Shown: piece after piece, positions 1-6,547 of the stretch
How the letters are laid out: the number at the start of each line of letters is the position of its first letter
How positions within the stretch are numbered: position 1 is the stretch's first letter
Position numbers and translations under genes: made by a program
Notes under the pieces: model-generated
What the model was told of the DNA's origin: nothing
Seen by the model: the letters and a program-made list of their open reading frames with translations, nothing else
The model's database searches: none
Assembly (NCBI GenBank): GCA_947254465.1
Contig: CAMYEU010000086.1
Coordinates: forward strand, 1 to 7,261
Length of the DNA: 7,261 bases
Direction of reading: 5' to 3'
DNA from: an uncultured Gemella sp.
GTDB lineage: Bacteria > Bacillota > Bacilli > Staphylococcales > Gemellaceae

Positions 1-33
1 AACGTATGGATTTTTCTTTAAAAATTTCAACAT
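1..33 (-). CDS. 5' end of an unidentified gene (partial, runs off window)
   Basis: An ATG at 33-31 is preceded by a strong ribosome binding site, GGAGGAG, about 6-7 nt upstream on the minus strand, and opens a frame encoding MLKFLKKNPYV before the window ends. A second ATG five bases upstream (38-36) hits a stop after three codons, so 33 is the only sensible start. A TTGACA-type promoter candidate lies about 40 nt upstream. The short Lys-rich start could be the cytoplasmic lead of a membrane protein, but 11 residues are too few to assign a family. It does not resemble the start of TrmFO, the gene that follows topA in B. subtilis and S. aureus. Existence of the gene is likely; its function is unknown. 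Confidence 0.6.
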   Translation of the reverse strand, partial: MLKFLKKNPYV

Positions 34-75
34 GTCATCTCCTCCAAATTTTTTTATTTTTTAAATATGTTATAT

Positions 76-104
76 ACAATAATATATTTATTAATATTTG
101 TCAA
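76..104 (-). promoter_or_regulatory. Candidate sigma-A promoter for the partial gene at the left edge
   Basis: On the minus strand a perfect -35 box TTGACA (104-99) is followed after 17 bp by TATTGT (81-76), a 4/6 match to TATAAT. The DNA upstream is an A/T tract of the UP-element kind. The predicted start near position 70 would leave a leader of about 35-40 nt with the GGAGGAG ribosome binding site. The -35 is convincing and the -10 mediocre; in DNA this AT-rich some chance matches are expected. Confidence 0.45.
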
Positions 105-191
105 TATATTATTAAAAAATATTACCTTTTTTGTTGGATAAATGTTTTAAATTTTCTGACAATTAAAGAGAGTTATAGATGAAATATTTCG

Positions 192-221
192 TTTACAATT
201 CTAACACATCAATAATACAAT
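192..221 (+). promoter_or_regulatory. Weak plus-strand promoter candidate facing the topA tail
   Basis: TTTACA (192-197) and TACAAT (216-221) are each 5/6 matches to the sigma-A consensus, 18 bp apart. No plus-strand gene follows. The next element is the hairpin at 272-311 with a plus-strand T-run, so any transcript would be only about 90 nt. Such matches arise easily by chance in AT-rich intergenic DNA. Confidence 0.15.
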
Positions 222-271
222 CATTTTCAAACAATTAATTTTCTATAATGAATATATATATACTTTAAAAT

Positions 272-311
272 AAAAGGATTTGATAATTGAGAATAGTTAT
301 CAAATCCTTTT
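272..311 (-). terminator. Rho-independent terminator downstream of topA, probably bidirectional
   Basis: Two perfectly complementary 15-nt arms (272-286 and 297-311) flank a 10-nt loop. The core pairs GGATTTGATAA with TTATCAAATCC. On the minus strand the hairpin begins 8 nt past the topA stop codon and continues into TTTTATTTTA, a fair U-tract. On the plus strand it runs into TTTTGTTTTTT, an even better one. It therefore closes the topA transcript and could also block anything arriving on the plus strand. Confidence 0.85.
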
Positions 312-319
312 GTTTTTTC

Positions 320-2371
320 CTATTTTTTTATTTCTTCTTTATAGTCACAATGCGCACATTGTACACCTTTTTTTCCTTCATATAAGATATTTGTACATTT
401 CGGACAATTTCTATTTATGGGTTTATCCCATGAAACAAAATCACATTCTGGAAATCCTTCACAACCGTAAAATAATTTACCTTTTTTAGATTTTTTCTCT
501 AAAATCTCATGTTTCTTACATTTTGGACATGTTACTCCAACCTTTTTTTGGATAGTATTAGTATATCTACAGTCAGGGAAATTAGAACAAGCAATAAACT
601 TACCGAATTTACCTAACTTAAATACAAGTGGTGAAGAACATTCTGGACAGCTTTCTCCAGTAAATTCTTGTTTAATCTCCACTTTTTCCATTTCCGTTTC
701 TGCTTTTTCAACATCTTTTCTAAAATTACTATAGAAGTTATATATAGTTTTTTCCCATCCTACTTTACCTTCTGCTATATCGTCTAATTGACTCTCAAGA
801 TTAGCTGTAAACTTAGTGTTTATTATATCAGGGAAATATTGTTCTGTTATCTTACTAACTAATGTTCCTAATTCAGTTGGTGTAAATACTTTATTTTGTA
901 ATTTTGCATAATATCTCTTTTGTAAAGTATCAACAATTGTAGCATAAGTTGAAGGACGCCCTACTCCTAATTCTTCAAGTTCAGCTATCAGTTTAGCTTC
1001 AGAATATCGTGCAGGCGGTTGAGTAAAATGCTGTTCTTCTTTAATTTCTTTAACTTTTGCATCTTCTCCAACTTCAAATTCTGGTGCAAGTTTTACTTTT
1101 TCTTTTTCCTTCAATACAGCTAAGAATCCATTAAACAGCAACTTAGAATGTGCTCCTCTATAGACAACTTTATTATTTTCAAATGTTGTTGTACTTGTTT
1201 CATAAACTGCAGCACTCATTCGACTAGCTAAGAATCTTTCCCATATCAGTTTATATAACTTGTATTGATCATTTGATAAGTATTCTTTAATACTATCAGG
1301 CGTAAAATTAACATTTGTAGGTCTAATTCCTTCATGAGCATCTTGAACATTCTTGCTTGATTTTCTAGCTTTAACTGCTGATGCTAGATATTCTTTACCA
1401 AAATTATTTAGTATATAATCACTAGCCATTTTAACCGCTTCATCAGAAACCCTTGTAGAGTCCGTTCTCATGTATGTAATTAAACCAGTAACTCCACCTA
1501 ACTTTTTAAGGTTAATACCTTCATACAATTCTTGAGCAACACTCATAGTTTTACGTGTTTTAAAGTTAATCTTTCTTGAAGCATCTTGTTGCATTGTAGA
1601 AGTGATATAAACATTCGGTGCATTTCTATTCTTATTAGTTTTTGCTACATCGATAACTTTAAATGTATCACCTACAATTGCTTTTCTTATATTATCTACA
1701 TCCTTCTTACTCTCAAGCTTAAGCTTTTCACCTTTATAAGAATAGAAATTAGCCGTTAAGACTTTTCTATTTTTTATAAAATCGATTGGCATAGACCAGT
1801 ATTCTTGTGGAACAAATTTTTGAATTTCTTCTTCTCTATCAACAATTAGCTTTAGAGCTGCATTTTGCACTCTTCCTGCTGATAACTTCGGTTTTACTTT
1901 TTTCCAAAGAACAGGAGAAATATTATATCCAACTAAACGATCTAATATTCTTCTAGCTTGTTGTGACTGAACTAAATCAGTATTTATCTTACGTGGATGC
2001 TTTATTGCATCTTTTACCGCATCTTTTGTTATTTCATTAAAAACAATTCTGTTATCGGAATTATTATCTAATCCTAAAATATGTGCAATATGCCAAGCTA
2101 TTGCCTCTCCTTCTCTATCGGGATCGGATGCTAGGAATACTTTTTTCCCTTTGGCTTCTTTTTTTAAAGACTTAATTACATCGCCCTTCCCTCTTATAGA
2201 AATATAATCAACATCTACATTTCCATTATCTAGTACTTCTACTCCCATTCTACTTTTAGGAAGATCTCTTACATGACCTTTTGAAGATATTACTCTATAT
2301 TTTTTCCCTAGATATTTTTCAATAGTTTTTGCCTTAGAAGGAGATTCGACTATTACTAAATTTTCTGCCAT
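320..2371 (-). CDS. topA: DNA topoisomerase I (type IA, TopA)
   Basis: This ATP-independent type IA topoisomerase relaxes negative supercoils by cutting one strand through a 5'-phosphotyrosine link, acting on the nucleoid behind RNA polymerase. The 683-aa protein has the full family layout. The Toprim domain is at about 1-115, with Glu9 in VESPSKAKT and the Mg-binding DPDRE at 83-87. The SAGRVQ strand motif is at 165-170. The active-site Tyr300 sits in GLITYMRTDS, and the GVGRPSTYA motif is at 469-477. Three C4 zinc ribbons follow near the C-terminus: Cys575/578/595/601, 615/618/637/643 and 656/659/672/675. The length is normal for Firmicutes. The start ATG has GGAGAG 7 nt upstream; the stop is TAG. 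Residue 171 is Asn where Ser is usual in SAGRVQS, a small deviation. The gene lies 77 nt after map with a candidate promoter of its own, and a terminator follows directly. Confidence 0.98.
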   Translation of the reverse strand: MAENLVIVESPSKAKTIEKYLGKKYRVISSKGHVRDLPKSRMGVEVLDNGNVDVDYISIRGKGDVIKSLKKEAKGKKVFLASDPDREGEAIAWHIAHILGLDNNSDNRIVFNEITKDAVKDAIKHPRKINTDLVQSQQARRILDRLVGYNISPVLWKKVKPKLSAGRVQNAALKLIVDREEEIQKFVPQEYWSMPIDFIKNRKVLTANFYSYKGEKLKLESKKDVDNIRKAIVGDTFKVIDVAKTNKNRNAPNVYITSTMQQDASRKINFKTRKTMSVAQELYEGINLKKLGGVTGLITYMRTDSTRVSDEAVKMASDYILNNFGKEYLASAVKARKSSKNVQDAHEGIRPTNVNFTPDSIKEYLSNDQYKLYKLIWERFLASRMSAAVYETSTTTFENNKVVYRGAHSKLLFNGFLAVLKEKEKVKLAPEFEVGEDAKVKEIKEEQHFTQPPARYSEAKLIAELEELGVGRPSTYATIVDTLQKRYYAKLQNKVFTPTELGTLVSKITEQYFPDIINTKFTANLESQLDDIAEGKVGWEKTIYNFYSNFRKDVEKAETEMEKVEIKQEFTGESCPECSSPLVFKLGKFGKFIACSNFPDCRYTNTIQKKVGVTCPKCKKHEILEKKSKKGKLFYGCEGFPECDFVSWDKPINRNCPKCTNILYEGKKGVQCAHCDYKEEIKK

Positions 2372-2403
2372 TTTCTTCTCTCCATAATTTTATAATAAGT
2401 AGT

Positions 2404-2432
2404 ATCTTAAAACATTTTTATTAACTTGTCAA
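2404..2432 (-). promoter_or_regulatory. Candidate sigma-A promoter for topA
   Basis: In the 77-nt gap between map and topA, the minus strand carries a perfect TTGACA (2432-2427), a 17-bp spacer and TAAGAT (2409-2404), a 4/6 match to TATAAT. The implied leader is about 25-30 nt and includes the GGAGAG ribosome binding site. I see no convincing terminator hairpin between map and topA, so topA may be served both by read-through from the upstream pair and by this promoter. Confidence 0.5.
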
Positions 2433-2448
2433 CTTTTTCCATTAAAAA

Positions 2449-3210
2449 TTAATCAATTTTAGTCAATATTAATGGTTCAGCATTTTCTCTAACAACAATA
2501 GTATGTTCATATTGAGCAATATAAGAACCATCATTTGCAACTAATTCCCACTCATCTCTATCTGAATTCCCTACAGTTTTTGCTTTAGTAGATACGAAAG
2601 GTTCCACTGCTAAACACATACCATCTTTTAAGATTAAATTGTCCCACGGATCAAAATAATTGAACACATGCTGTGGTTCTTGGTGTAATGAAGTTCCAAT
2701 TCCATGCCCCGTTAAGTTTTCGATTACTTCTAATTTATGTTCTTTTATTTTTTTATGAACATGTTTACCAATTTGGTTAATTTTTCTTCCTGCTACAGCA
2801 TGTTTAATTCCTTCGTAAAAAGCTTCTTTAGCAACTTCACACACTTTTTCTTTCATTGGATCATCTACTTTACCTACAACAAAAGAAATTCCAGTATCTG
2901 CATAATATCCATCTTTGCATCCAGATACATCTATATTAAGTAAATCACCATCTTTTAAAATTTTAGTACTTGATGGAATTCCATGTGCAGCTTGGTAATT
3001 TAATGAAATACATGTATATCCTGGAAAATCATACTCTGTAATTGGCGCTGATTTTGCACCATATTTTTCAAATAATTCTTTTGCTATATTATCTAAGTCT
3101 TTTGTAGAAACACCTGGTACTGCTTTTTTTACCATTTCATCTCGAATGGTAGCACAGATGAATCCTATTTCTTTCATTTTTTGTAATTGTTCTTCTGTTT
3201 TAATAATCAT
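2449..3210 (-). CDS. map: Methionine aminopeptidase, type I
   Basis: This cytosolic metalloenzyme removes the initiator Met from new proteins when the second residue is small, after peptide deformylase has acted. The 253-aa protein is a complete pita-bread (M24A) fold with all five metal ligands: Asp94 (NIDVSG), Asp105 (YADTG), His169 (TGHGIG), Glu203 (AVEPF) and Glu235 (QYEHT). The substrate-side His76 (AHGIP) and His176 are also present. It lacks an N-terminal zinc finger, so it is the short bacterial form, and its sequence resembles Staphylococcus Map throughout, for example in FPGYTCIS and the DDPMK stretch. The segment before His76 reads NYQAA, where NEEVA or NDEVC is more usual. The start ATG has GGAG 6 nt upstream and lies 11 nt after the HAD phosphatase stop, so the two are almost certainly co-transcribed. 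Confidence 0.97.
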   Translation of the reverse strand: MIIKTEEQLQKMKEIGFICATIRDEMVKKAVPGVSTKDLDNIAKELFEKYGAKSAPITEYDFPGYTCISLNYQAAHGIPSSTKILKDGDLLNIDVSGCKDGYYADTGISFVVGKVDDPMKEKVCEVAKEAFYEGIKHAVAGRKINQIGKHVHKKIKEHKLEVIENLTGHGIGTSLHQEPQHVFNYFDPWDNLILKDGMCLAVEPFVSTKAKTVGNSDRDEWELVANDGSYIAQYEHTIVVRENAEPLILTKID

Positions 3211-3221
3211 GATTTCTCCTT

Positions 3222-3989
3222 TTATTTAACTAACTCGAATAAGTTTTTAATAGAATAAGTTGGTTTATGCTCTTTGTTTTGTAAATCTTCTAAGCTTGTA
3301 ACACCAGTTTGAACGTGAATGGTATCTATACCACCATTAATACCAGACATAATATCTGTATCATAATTGTCTCCTACCATAACAATTTCATCTTTGCTAT
3401 AACTAAATAAATTCATAGCACTTTCCATAATAATTTTGCTAGGCTTACCAATAAATGTAGCTTGTGTCGAAGTTGCATACTCTAGATACTTTACTTGTCC
3501 CCCGTTACTTGGTACGAATCCATTTGCTGTTGGTAACAATGTGTCTGGATTGGTACCAATCAGTTCCGCCCCATTCAATACAGCTTTTGCAGCAGTTGCA
3601 AGTTTATCATAAGTAAGTTGTCTATCAAGACCAACTACAACTGCATCAACATCTTCCTCATTTTCTCTTTGAGAGAATGAATTTAAAGTATTCTTAAGCC
3701 CCGCTTCACCGATTACATATAAATTTTTATATCCTTTACCTTCAAGATAAATTTTAGTAGCATCACTTGATGTAAATACATGTTCTTTTGATGTCTCAAT
3801 ATCAAATTTCTTTAAATGTTCTGCTACATCTTTAGGTTGTCTAGTTGAATTATTAGTTAAAAATAAATAATCTATGTTATTTGTATTTAAATAATCAACA
3901 AACTCCTTTGCATATTTTATCTTTTTATCACCATTATAAATAGTACCATCTAAGTCTATTAGATATAATTTATATTGTTTTATACTCAT
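3222..3989 (-). CDS. HAD superfamily subclass IIA phosphatase (NagD/YutF-like)
   Basis: This is a predicted cytosolic Mg-dependent phosphatase using an Asp nucleophile; the substrate cannot be read from sequence. The 255-aa protein shows the HAD motifs in order. Motif I is DLDGT with nucleophile Asp12 and acid/base Asp14. Motif II is TNNS (45-48), typical of the NagD group. Motif III Lys182 lies in GKPS. Motif IV is GDNYDTD (206-212), with Asp207 and Asp212 as metal ligands. The roughly 100-residue cap between motifs II and III marks subclass IIA, as in B. subtilis YutF and E. coli NagD, which act on nucleotides or small sugar phosphates. The start ATG follows GGAGAGATGGA; an ATG inside that site stops after two codons. 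The gene heads the HAD-map pair. I could not find a convincing promoter in the 97 nt between it and the ccrZ terminator. Confidence 0.92.
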   Translation of the reverse strand: MSIKQYKLYLIDLDGTIYNGDKKIKYAKEFVDYLNTNNIDYLFLTNNSTRQPKDVAEHLKKFDIETSKEHVFTSSDATKIYLEGKGYKNLYVIGEAGLKNTLNSFSQRENEEDVDAVVVGLDRQLTYDKLATAAKAVLNGAELIGTNPDTLLPTANGFVPSNGGQVKYLEYATSTQATFIGKPSKIIMESAMNLFSYSKDEIVMVGDNYDTDIMSGINGGIDTIHVQTGVTSLEDLQNKEHKPTYSIKNLFELVK

Positions 3990-4086
3990 TCCATCTCTCC
4001 ATTAATTTCATTTATCATAATATATTCAAATATTAGTTTCTTCTATAAGAATAAATTACGCAACTATTTCTATTTTACACCGATTA

Positions 4087-4131
4087 TAAAAAAAATAAAA
4101 GCATTAATTAGGATTTTCCTACTTAATGCTT
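4087..4131 (-). terminator. Rho-independent terminator of ccrZ, overlapping its stop codon
   Basis: The hairpin spans 4099-4131. Arm AAGCATTAA (4099-4107) pairs with TTAATGCTT (4123-4131). After a single T/C mismatch (4108 against 4122), TAGGA (4109-4113) pairs with TCCTA (4117-4121) around a 3-nt loop. On the minus strand it is followed by TTTTATTTTTTTT (4099-4087), a strong U-tract. The TAA stop of ccrZ is at 4132-4130, so two of its bases sit in the first arm: the last codon and the terminator share sequence. No gene ends here on the plus strand. Confidence 0.9.
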
Positions 4132-4906
4132 ATATAAAATCGTTAAAAATACTATTTAAAAAAACTAGCCACGAGTTCATTTCCGTTAATTGTTTCTTCT
4201 CGTGATACCAAACTATCATTATGACAGATTGTAAAGTTATATACCATTTTAGTCTATTTCTATACTTTATTGTTGGCTCTTGCCCATAAATTTTTAGCCA
4301 TTCATTCCATTCGCTTTGCGGTATGTATCGATATAATACAAATGAAATATCGATAGCTGGATCACATAGAATAGAATGCTCCCAATCTACTAAGAATAGT
4401 TTACCTTGATCTGAAAGTAACCAGTTATCTTTATGTAAATCTGTATGACAAGGTGTGTATTCTACATCATCATCTGGCAAACACTTCTCTAAATAATTTA
4501 ATGCATCCACAATATTACTATTTTTTCTAAGATCATCAGCAATAATAGATTTTAAATTACAAAGTGATCTAGCTGCTGTTTCTTCAGCATAGCCTTGAGC
4601 TTTCATAATTTTTTTTAGTTTTGATGATCCGTGCACTTTTTTTAAAATTTCAGGTATACGTTTATCCGTCATATCTTCCGTATTTAACGTTCTACCATTT
4701 TCAAAATCTTGTGCGATTAATACATCTCCATTACTAATACGCTTAGTCCATCTTAATCTAGGTACAATACCTTCTGCAGAAAGAGTTGCTATCATCGGAG
4801 TAGTATTTTTTTTAATAAAGTAACGTTGATTATCTCTCGAACAAAAATAATCTTCGTTATATGTATCATCTAAAGTCCAGCCCATCTGATAATATTCTTT
4901 AGACAT
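4130..4906 (-). CDS. ccrZ: CcrZ/YtmP family kinase (APH-like phosphotransferase, cell-cycle regulator)
   Basis: The 258-aa protein has an aminoglycoside-phosphotransferase/choline-kinase fold. The conserved Lys32 is in FIKKNTTP. The catalytic loop is CHTDLHKDNW with His154, Asp156 and Asn161, and the metal-binding Asp174 is in LVDWEH. Sequence around FIKKNTTP, the P-x-L-x-W-x-K/R-R segment, QDFENGRTL and the QSEWNEWLKIYG region matches my memory of pneumococcal CcrZ and B. subtilis YtmP over most of the length. In S. pneumoniae, CcrZ binds FtsZ and couples division to DnaA-driven replication initiation; the family has been linked to phosphorylation of ribose or deoxyribose nucleosides. That role is transferred by homology, not shown here. 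AAAGGAG lies about 10 nt before the ATG. It is monocistronic between two terminators, whereas trmB follows it in the species I know. A generic antibiotic or choline kinase is the less likely alternative. Confidence 0.85.
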   Translation of the reverse strand: MSKEYYQMGWTLDDTYNEDYFCSRDNQRYFIKKNTTPMIATLSAEGIVPRLRWTKRISNGDVLIAQDFENGRTLNTEDMTDKRIPEILKKVHGSSKLKKIMKAQGYAEETAARSLCNLKSIIADDLRKNSNIVDALNYLEKCLPDDDVEYTPCHTDLHKDNWLLSDQGKLFLVDWEHSILCDPAIDISFVLYRYIPQSEWNEWLKIYGQEPTIKYRNRLKWYITLQSVIMIVWYHEKKQLTEMNSWLVFLNSIFNDFI

Positions 4907-4960
4907 ATTTTATACTGCTCCTTTCTTCAATCTCTTTTTAAAAATTATAATGCACTATAT

Positions 4961-4989
4961 ATTTTACATTCTTTAATCATTTTTTTCAA
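4961..4989 (-). promoter_or_regulatory. Candidate sigma-A promoter for ccrZ
   Basis: The minus strand has TTGAAA (4989-4984, 5/6), a 17-bp spacer and TAAAAT (4966-4961, 5/6). The expected start near 4954 gives a leader of about 45-50 nt before the ccrZ ATG. A perfect TATAAT (4949-4944) lies slightly downstream but has no good -35 at the right distance, so it is the weaker alternative. A promoter is expected here because the pepV terminator lies just upstream. Confidence 0.5.
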
Positions 4990-5015
4990 GATACTATTTT
5001 AAAACTAAAATTAAA

Positions 5016-5073
5016 AATCTCAAAGATATTATAATTTATATATATATGAATCAACATTAATATCTTTGAGATT
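5016..5073 (-). terminator. Long inverted repeat, probable terminator of the rsuA-pepV unit
   Basis: Two perfectly complementary 16-nt arms, AATCTCAAAGATATTA (5016-5031) and its reverse complement (5058-5073), enclose a 26-nt loop of almost pure A/T. On the minus strand it lies about 62 nt past the pepV stop and is followed by TTTAATTTTAGTTTTA, a broken U-tract. No T-run follows on the plus strand, which favours minus-strand use. The loop is long and the U-tract imperfect for a textbook terminator, so another role for the repeat is possible. Confidence 0.65.
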
Positions 5074-5135
5074 GCTTATTACCTTATTTATTATAAAAGA
5101 AACATTATATCTAATAAATATTTTTATAAAATTTA

Positions 5136-6533
5136 TTATTCACAGCAAAGTTTATAAATTCCCTCAGCATAAATTGCAGTTGCTAATAATAAATCTTCTA
5201 CTTCTAAATATTCATTTGCTTGGTGCATTGTATCTTCTTTACCAGGGAAAAGTAATCCAAATGCAACACCTTTTTTAAGACAGCGTGCATATGTTCCTCC
5301 ACCTAATACAAATGCGTCATTTTTAGTGTCCCCTGTATGTTTTCTATAAACATCCATTAATGTAGTTACTAATTCATCATCTTTTGGTACATAGTGAGCT
5401 TCTTTAGTACTTGTAACTTCAATATTAATATTATCTTCCTTAACTCCTTTTAATCTATCTACTAAATCAAATTTCTTAGGATGACGACAATCTGTTGAAA
5501 CTACACCAACTTTTTTCTCTAAATCATAATCTAGAATACCATAGTTATACGTAGCTTCTCCCATTTCATTATCAGAATAATTAATTCCTAATTTTTTACC
5601 AAATGGATCATTAGCTAGCTTTTCTACTATATATTCTACAAAATTTTTACCATTATTATCTAATCCTAATGTACTTAAAAATTCTGCTAATTTTGTTGCA
5701 GCATTTATACCATATTGTGGTGTTGATCCGTGTGCTGCTTTTCCTTTAAGTGTAAGCTTAATTGTATTTTCTCCCTCAACTTCACCTTCAAGTTTTTCTT
5801 GTTCTAAGAATTGTTCAAATTTTTCTTTAATATCTGCTACTTCACCTTCTAATTCAGCTTTTGCACTGGCAATAACCATATTTAAAACTTGACCACCATT
5901 AAATTTAACAAGTTTATAATTATACTCTCCATCTTCACTAACAAACTTCAGTTTATGATCAAAAGTTGCTCTTGCTTTTTCAGCATACACTAATGGGAAC
6001 ATTGCATCTGGCGTAAATCCAGAAGCTGGTTGTTCTTCGTGTTTAAAGTATGCTTCAACACATCTAAATCCAGTTTCCTCATCACTTCCAACAATCACCC
6101 TTACTCGTTTATTCCATTTTACACCTAGTTTATCTAAAAGTTTAACAGCGTAATAAGCTGCCATTGTAGGTCCTTTATCATCTAATGATCCACGAGCAAA
6201 TATTTTACCATCTCTTATTTCTGGTTTAAATGGATGACTAGTCCAGTCAGCTTCTACTACTGGTACTACATCAACATGACCAAGAATACCAAACAATTCT
6301 TCACCTTGACCTACTTCTATATGTCCTGCTTTATTTTCTACTAATTTAGTTTTATAACCATCACGTTCTCCAAAAGACAGTATTAGGTCTAGTGCTTCTC
6401 TTGGTCCACTACCAAATGGCGTTTCTTCAGTGATATCAGTCCCTAAAATAGAACGTACACTTAACAACTCAAATAAATCTTTAAGTAAATCCTCCTTATG
6501 ATTTAAAACCTCTTGTTTAAAATCTATATTCAT
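5136..6533 (-). CDS. pepV: Dipeptidase PepV (M20A, Xaa-His / beta-Ala dipeptidase)
   Basis: This cytosolic dinuclear zinc dipeptidase cleaves dipeptides, including carnosine-like beta-Ala-His, and serves peptide nutrition and turnover. The 465-aa protein has the family's usual length. Metal and catalytic residues are all visible: His86 and Asp88 in GHVDVVP, bridging Asp118 in GSLDDKGP, general base Glu152 and ligand Glu153 in SDEETGF, Asp176 in FTPDAMFP, and His437 in DTMHQANE. Each is offset by one from the Lactobacillus delbrueckii PepV numbering I recall. The lid-domain His268 is in AAHGSTPQYG. There is no signal peptide or membrane segment. Its GGAGGG ribosome binding site starts just after the rsuA stop codon, with only 14 nt between the genes, so the two should be one transcript. 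DapE and carboxypeptidase G2 relatives are less likely given the intact PepV-style motifs. Confidence 0.95.
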   Translation of the reverse strand: MNIDFKQEVLNHKEDLLKDLFELLSVRSILGTDITEETPFGSGPREALDLILSFGERDGYKTKLVENKAGHIEVGQGEELFGILGHVDVVPVVEADWTSHPFKPEIRDGKIFARGSLDDKGPTMAAYYAVKLLDKLGVKWNKRVRVIVGSDEETGFRCVEAYFKHEEQPASGFTPDAMFPLVYAEKARATFDHKLKFVSEDGEYNYKLVKFNGGQVLNMVIASAKAELEGEVADIKEKFEQFLEQEKLEGEVEGENTIKLTLKGKAAHGSTPQYGINAATKLAEFLSTLGLDNNGKNFVEYIVEKLANDPFGKKLGINYSDNEMGEATYNYGILDYDLEKKVGVVSTDCRHPKKFDLVDRLKGVKEDNINIEVTSTKEAHYVPKDDELVTTLMDVYRKHTGDTKNDAFVLGGGTYARCLKKGVAFGLLFPGKEDTMHQANEYLEVEDLLLATAIYAEGIYKLCCE

Positions 6534-6547
6534 AATAAATCCCTCCG

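Noticed and set aside
34..271. Riboswitch, tRNA or other structured RNA in the largest gene-free gap
   Set aside because: The stretch is almost all A/T with no stable stems, no tRNA-like arms and no riboswitch core that I recognise.
280..489. Plus-strand open frame of 69 codons over the topA 3' end
   Set aside because: It overlaps the topA terminator and zinc-ribbon coding region, has no ribosome binding site, and its hydrophobic look is what the antisense of Lys-rich AT-rich coding DNA gives.
2737..2943. Plus-strand open frame antisense to map
   Set aside because: Phe/Ser-rich antisense shadow of a well-supported gene, with no family resemblance.
3990..4086. Promoter for the HAD-map unit
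   Set aside because: One is expected here, and TATGAT (5/6) occurs, but no acceptable -35 sits 16-18 bp upstream of it, so I do not call a site.
3975..4205. Plus-strand open frame across the HAD-ccrZ gap
   Set aside because: It runs through the ccrZ terminator hairpin and into ccrZ coding sequence on the other strand; its composition reflects A/T richness only.
4130..4906. Aminoglycoside resistance kinase
   Set aside because: The catalytic loop is shared with that superfamily, but the N-terminal FIKKNTTP region and the EWNEWLKIYG region match the CcrZ/YtmP housekeeping family.
5113..5137. AT-only imperfect inverted repeat at the pepV stop codon
   Set aside because: Pairs only A and T with a bulge, is expected by chance in this composition, and would be much weaker than the 16-bp repeat just downstream.
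5066..5278. Plus-strand open frame across the pepV 3' end, resembling a small membrane protein
   Set aside because: It starts within the inverted repeat and is mostly antisense to conserved pepV codons; no ribosome binding site or promoter supports it.
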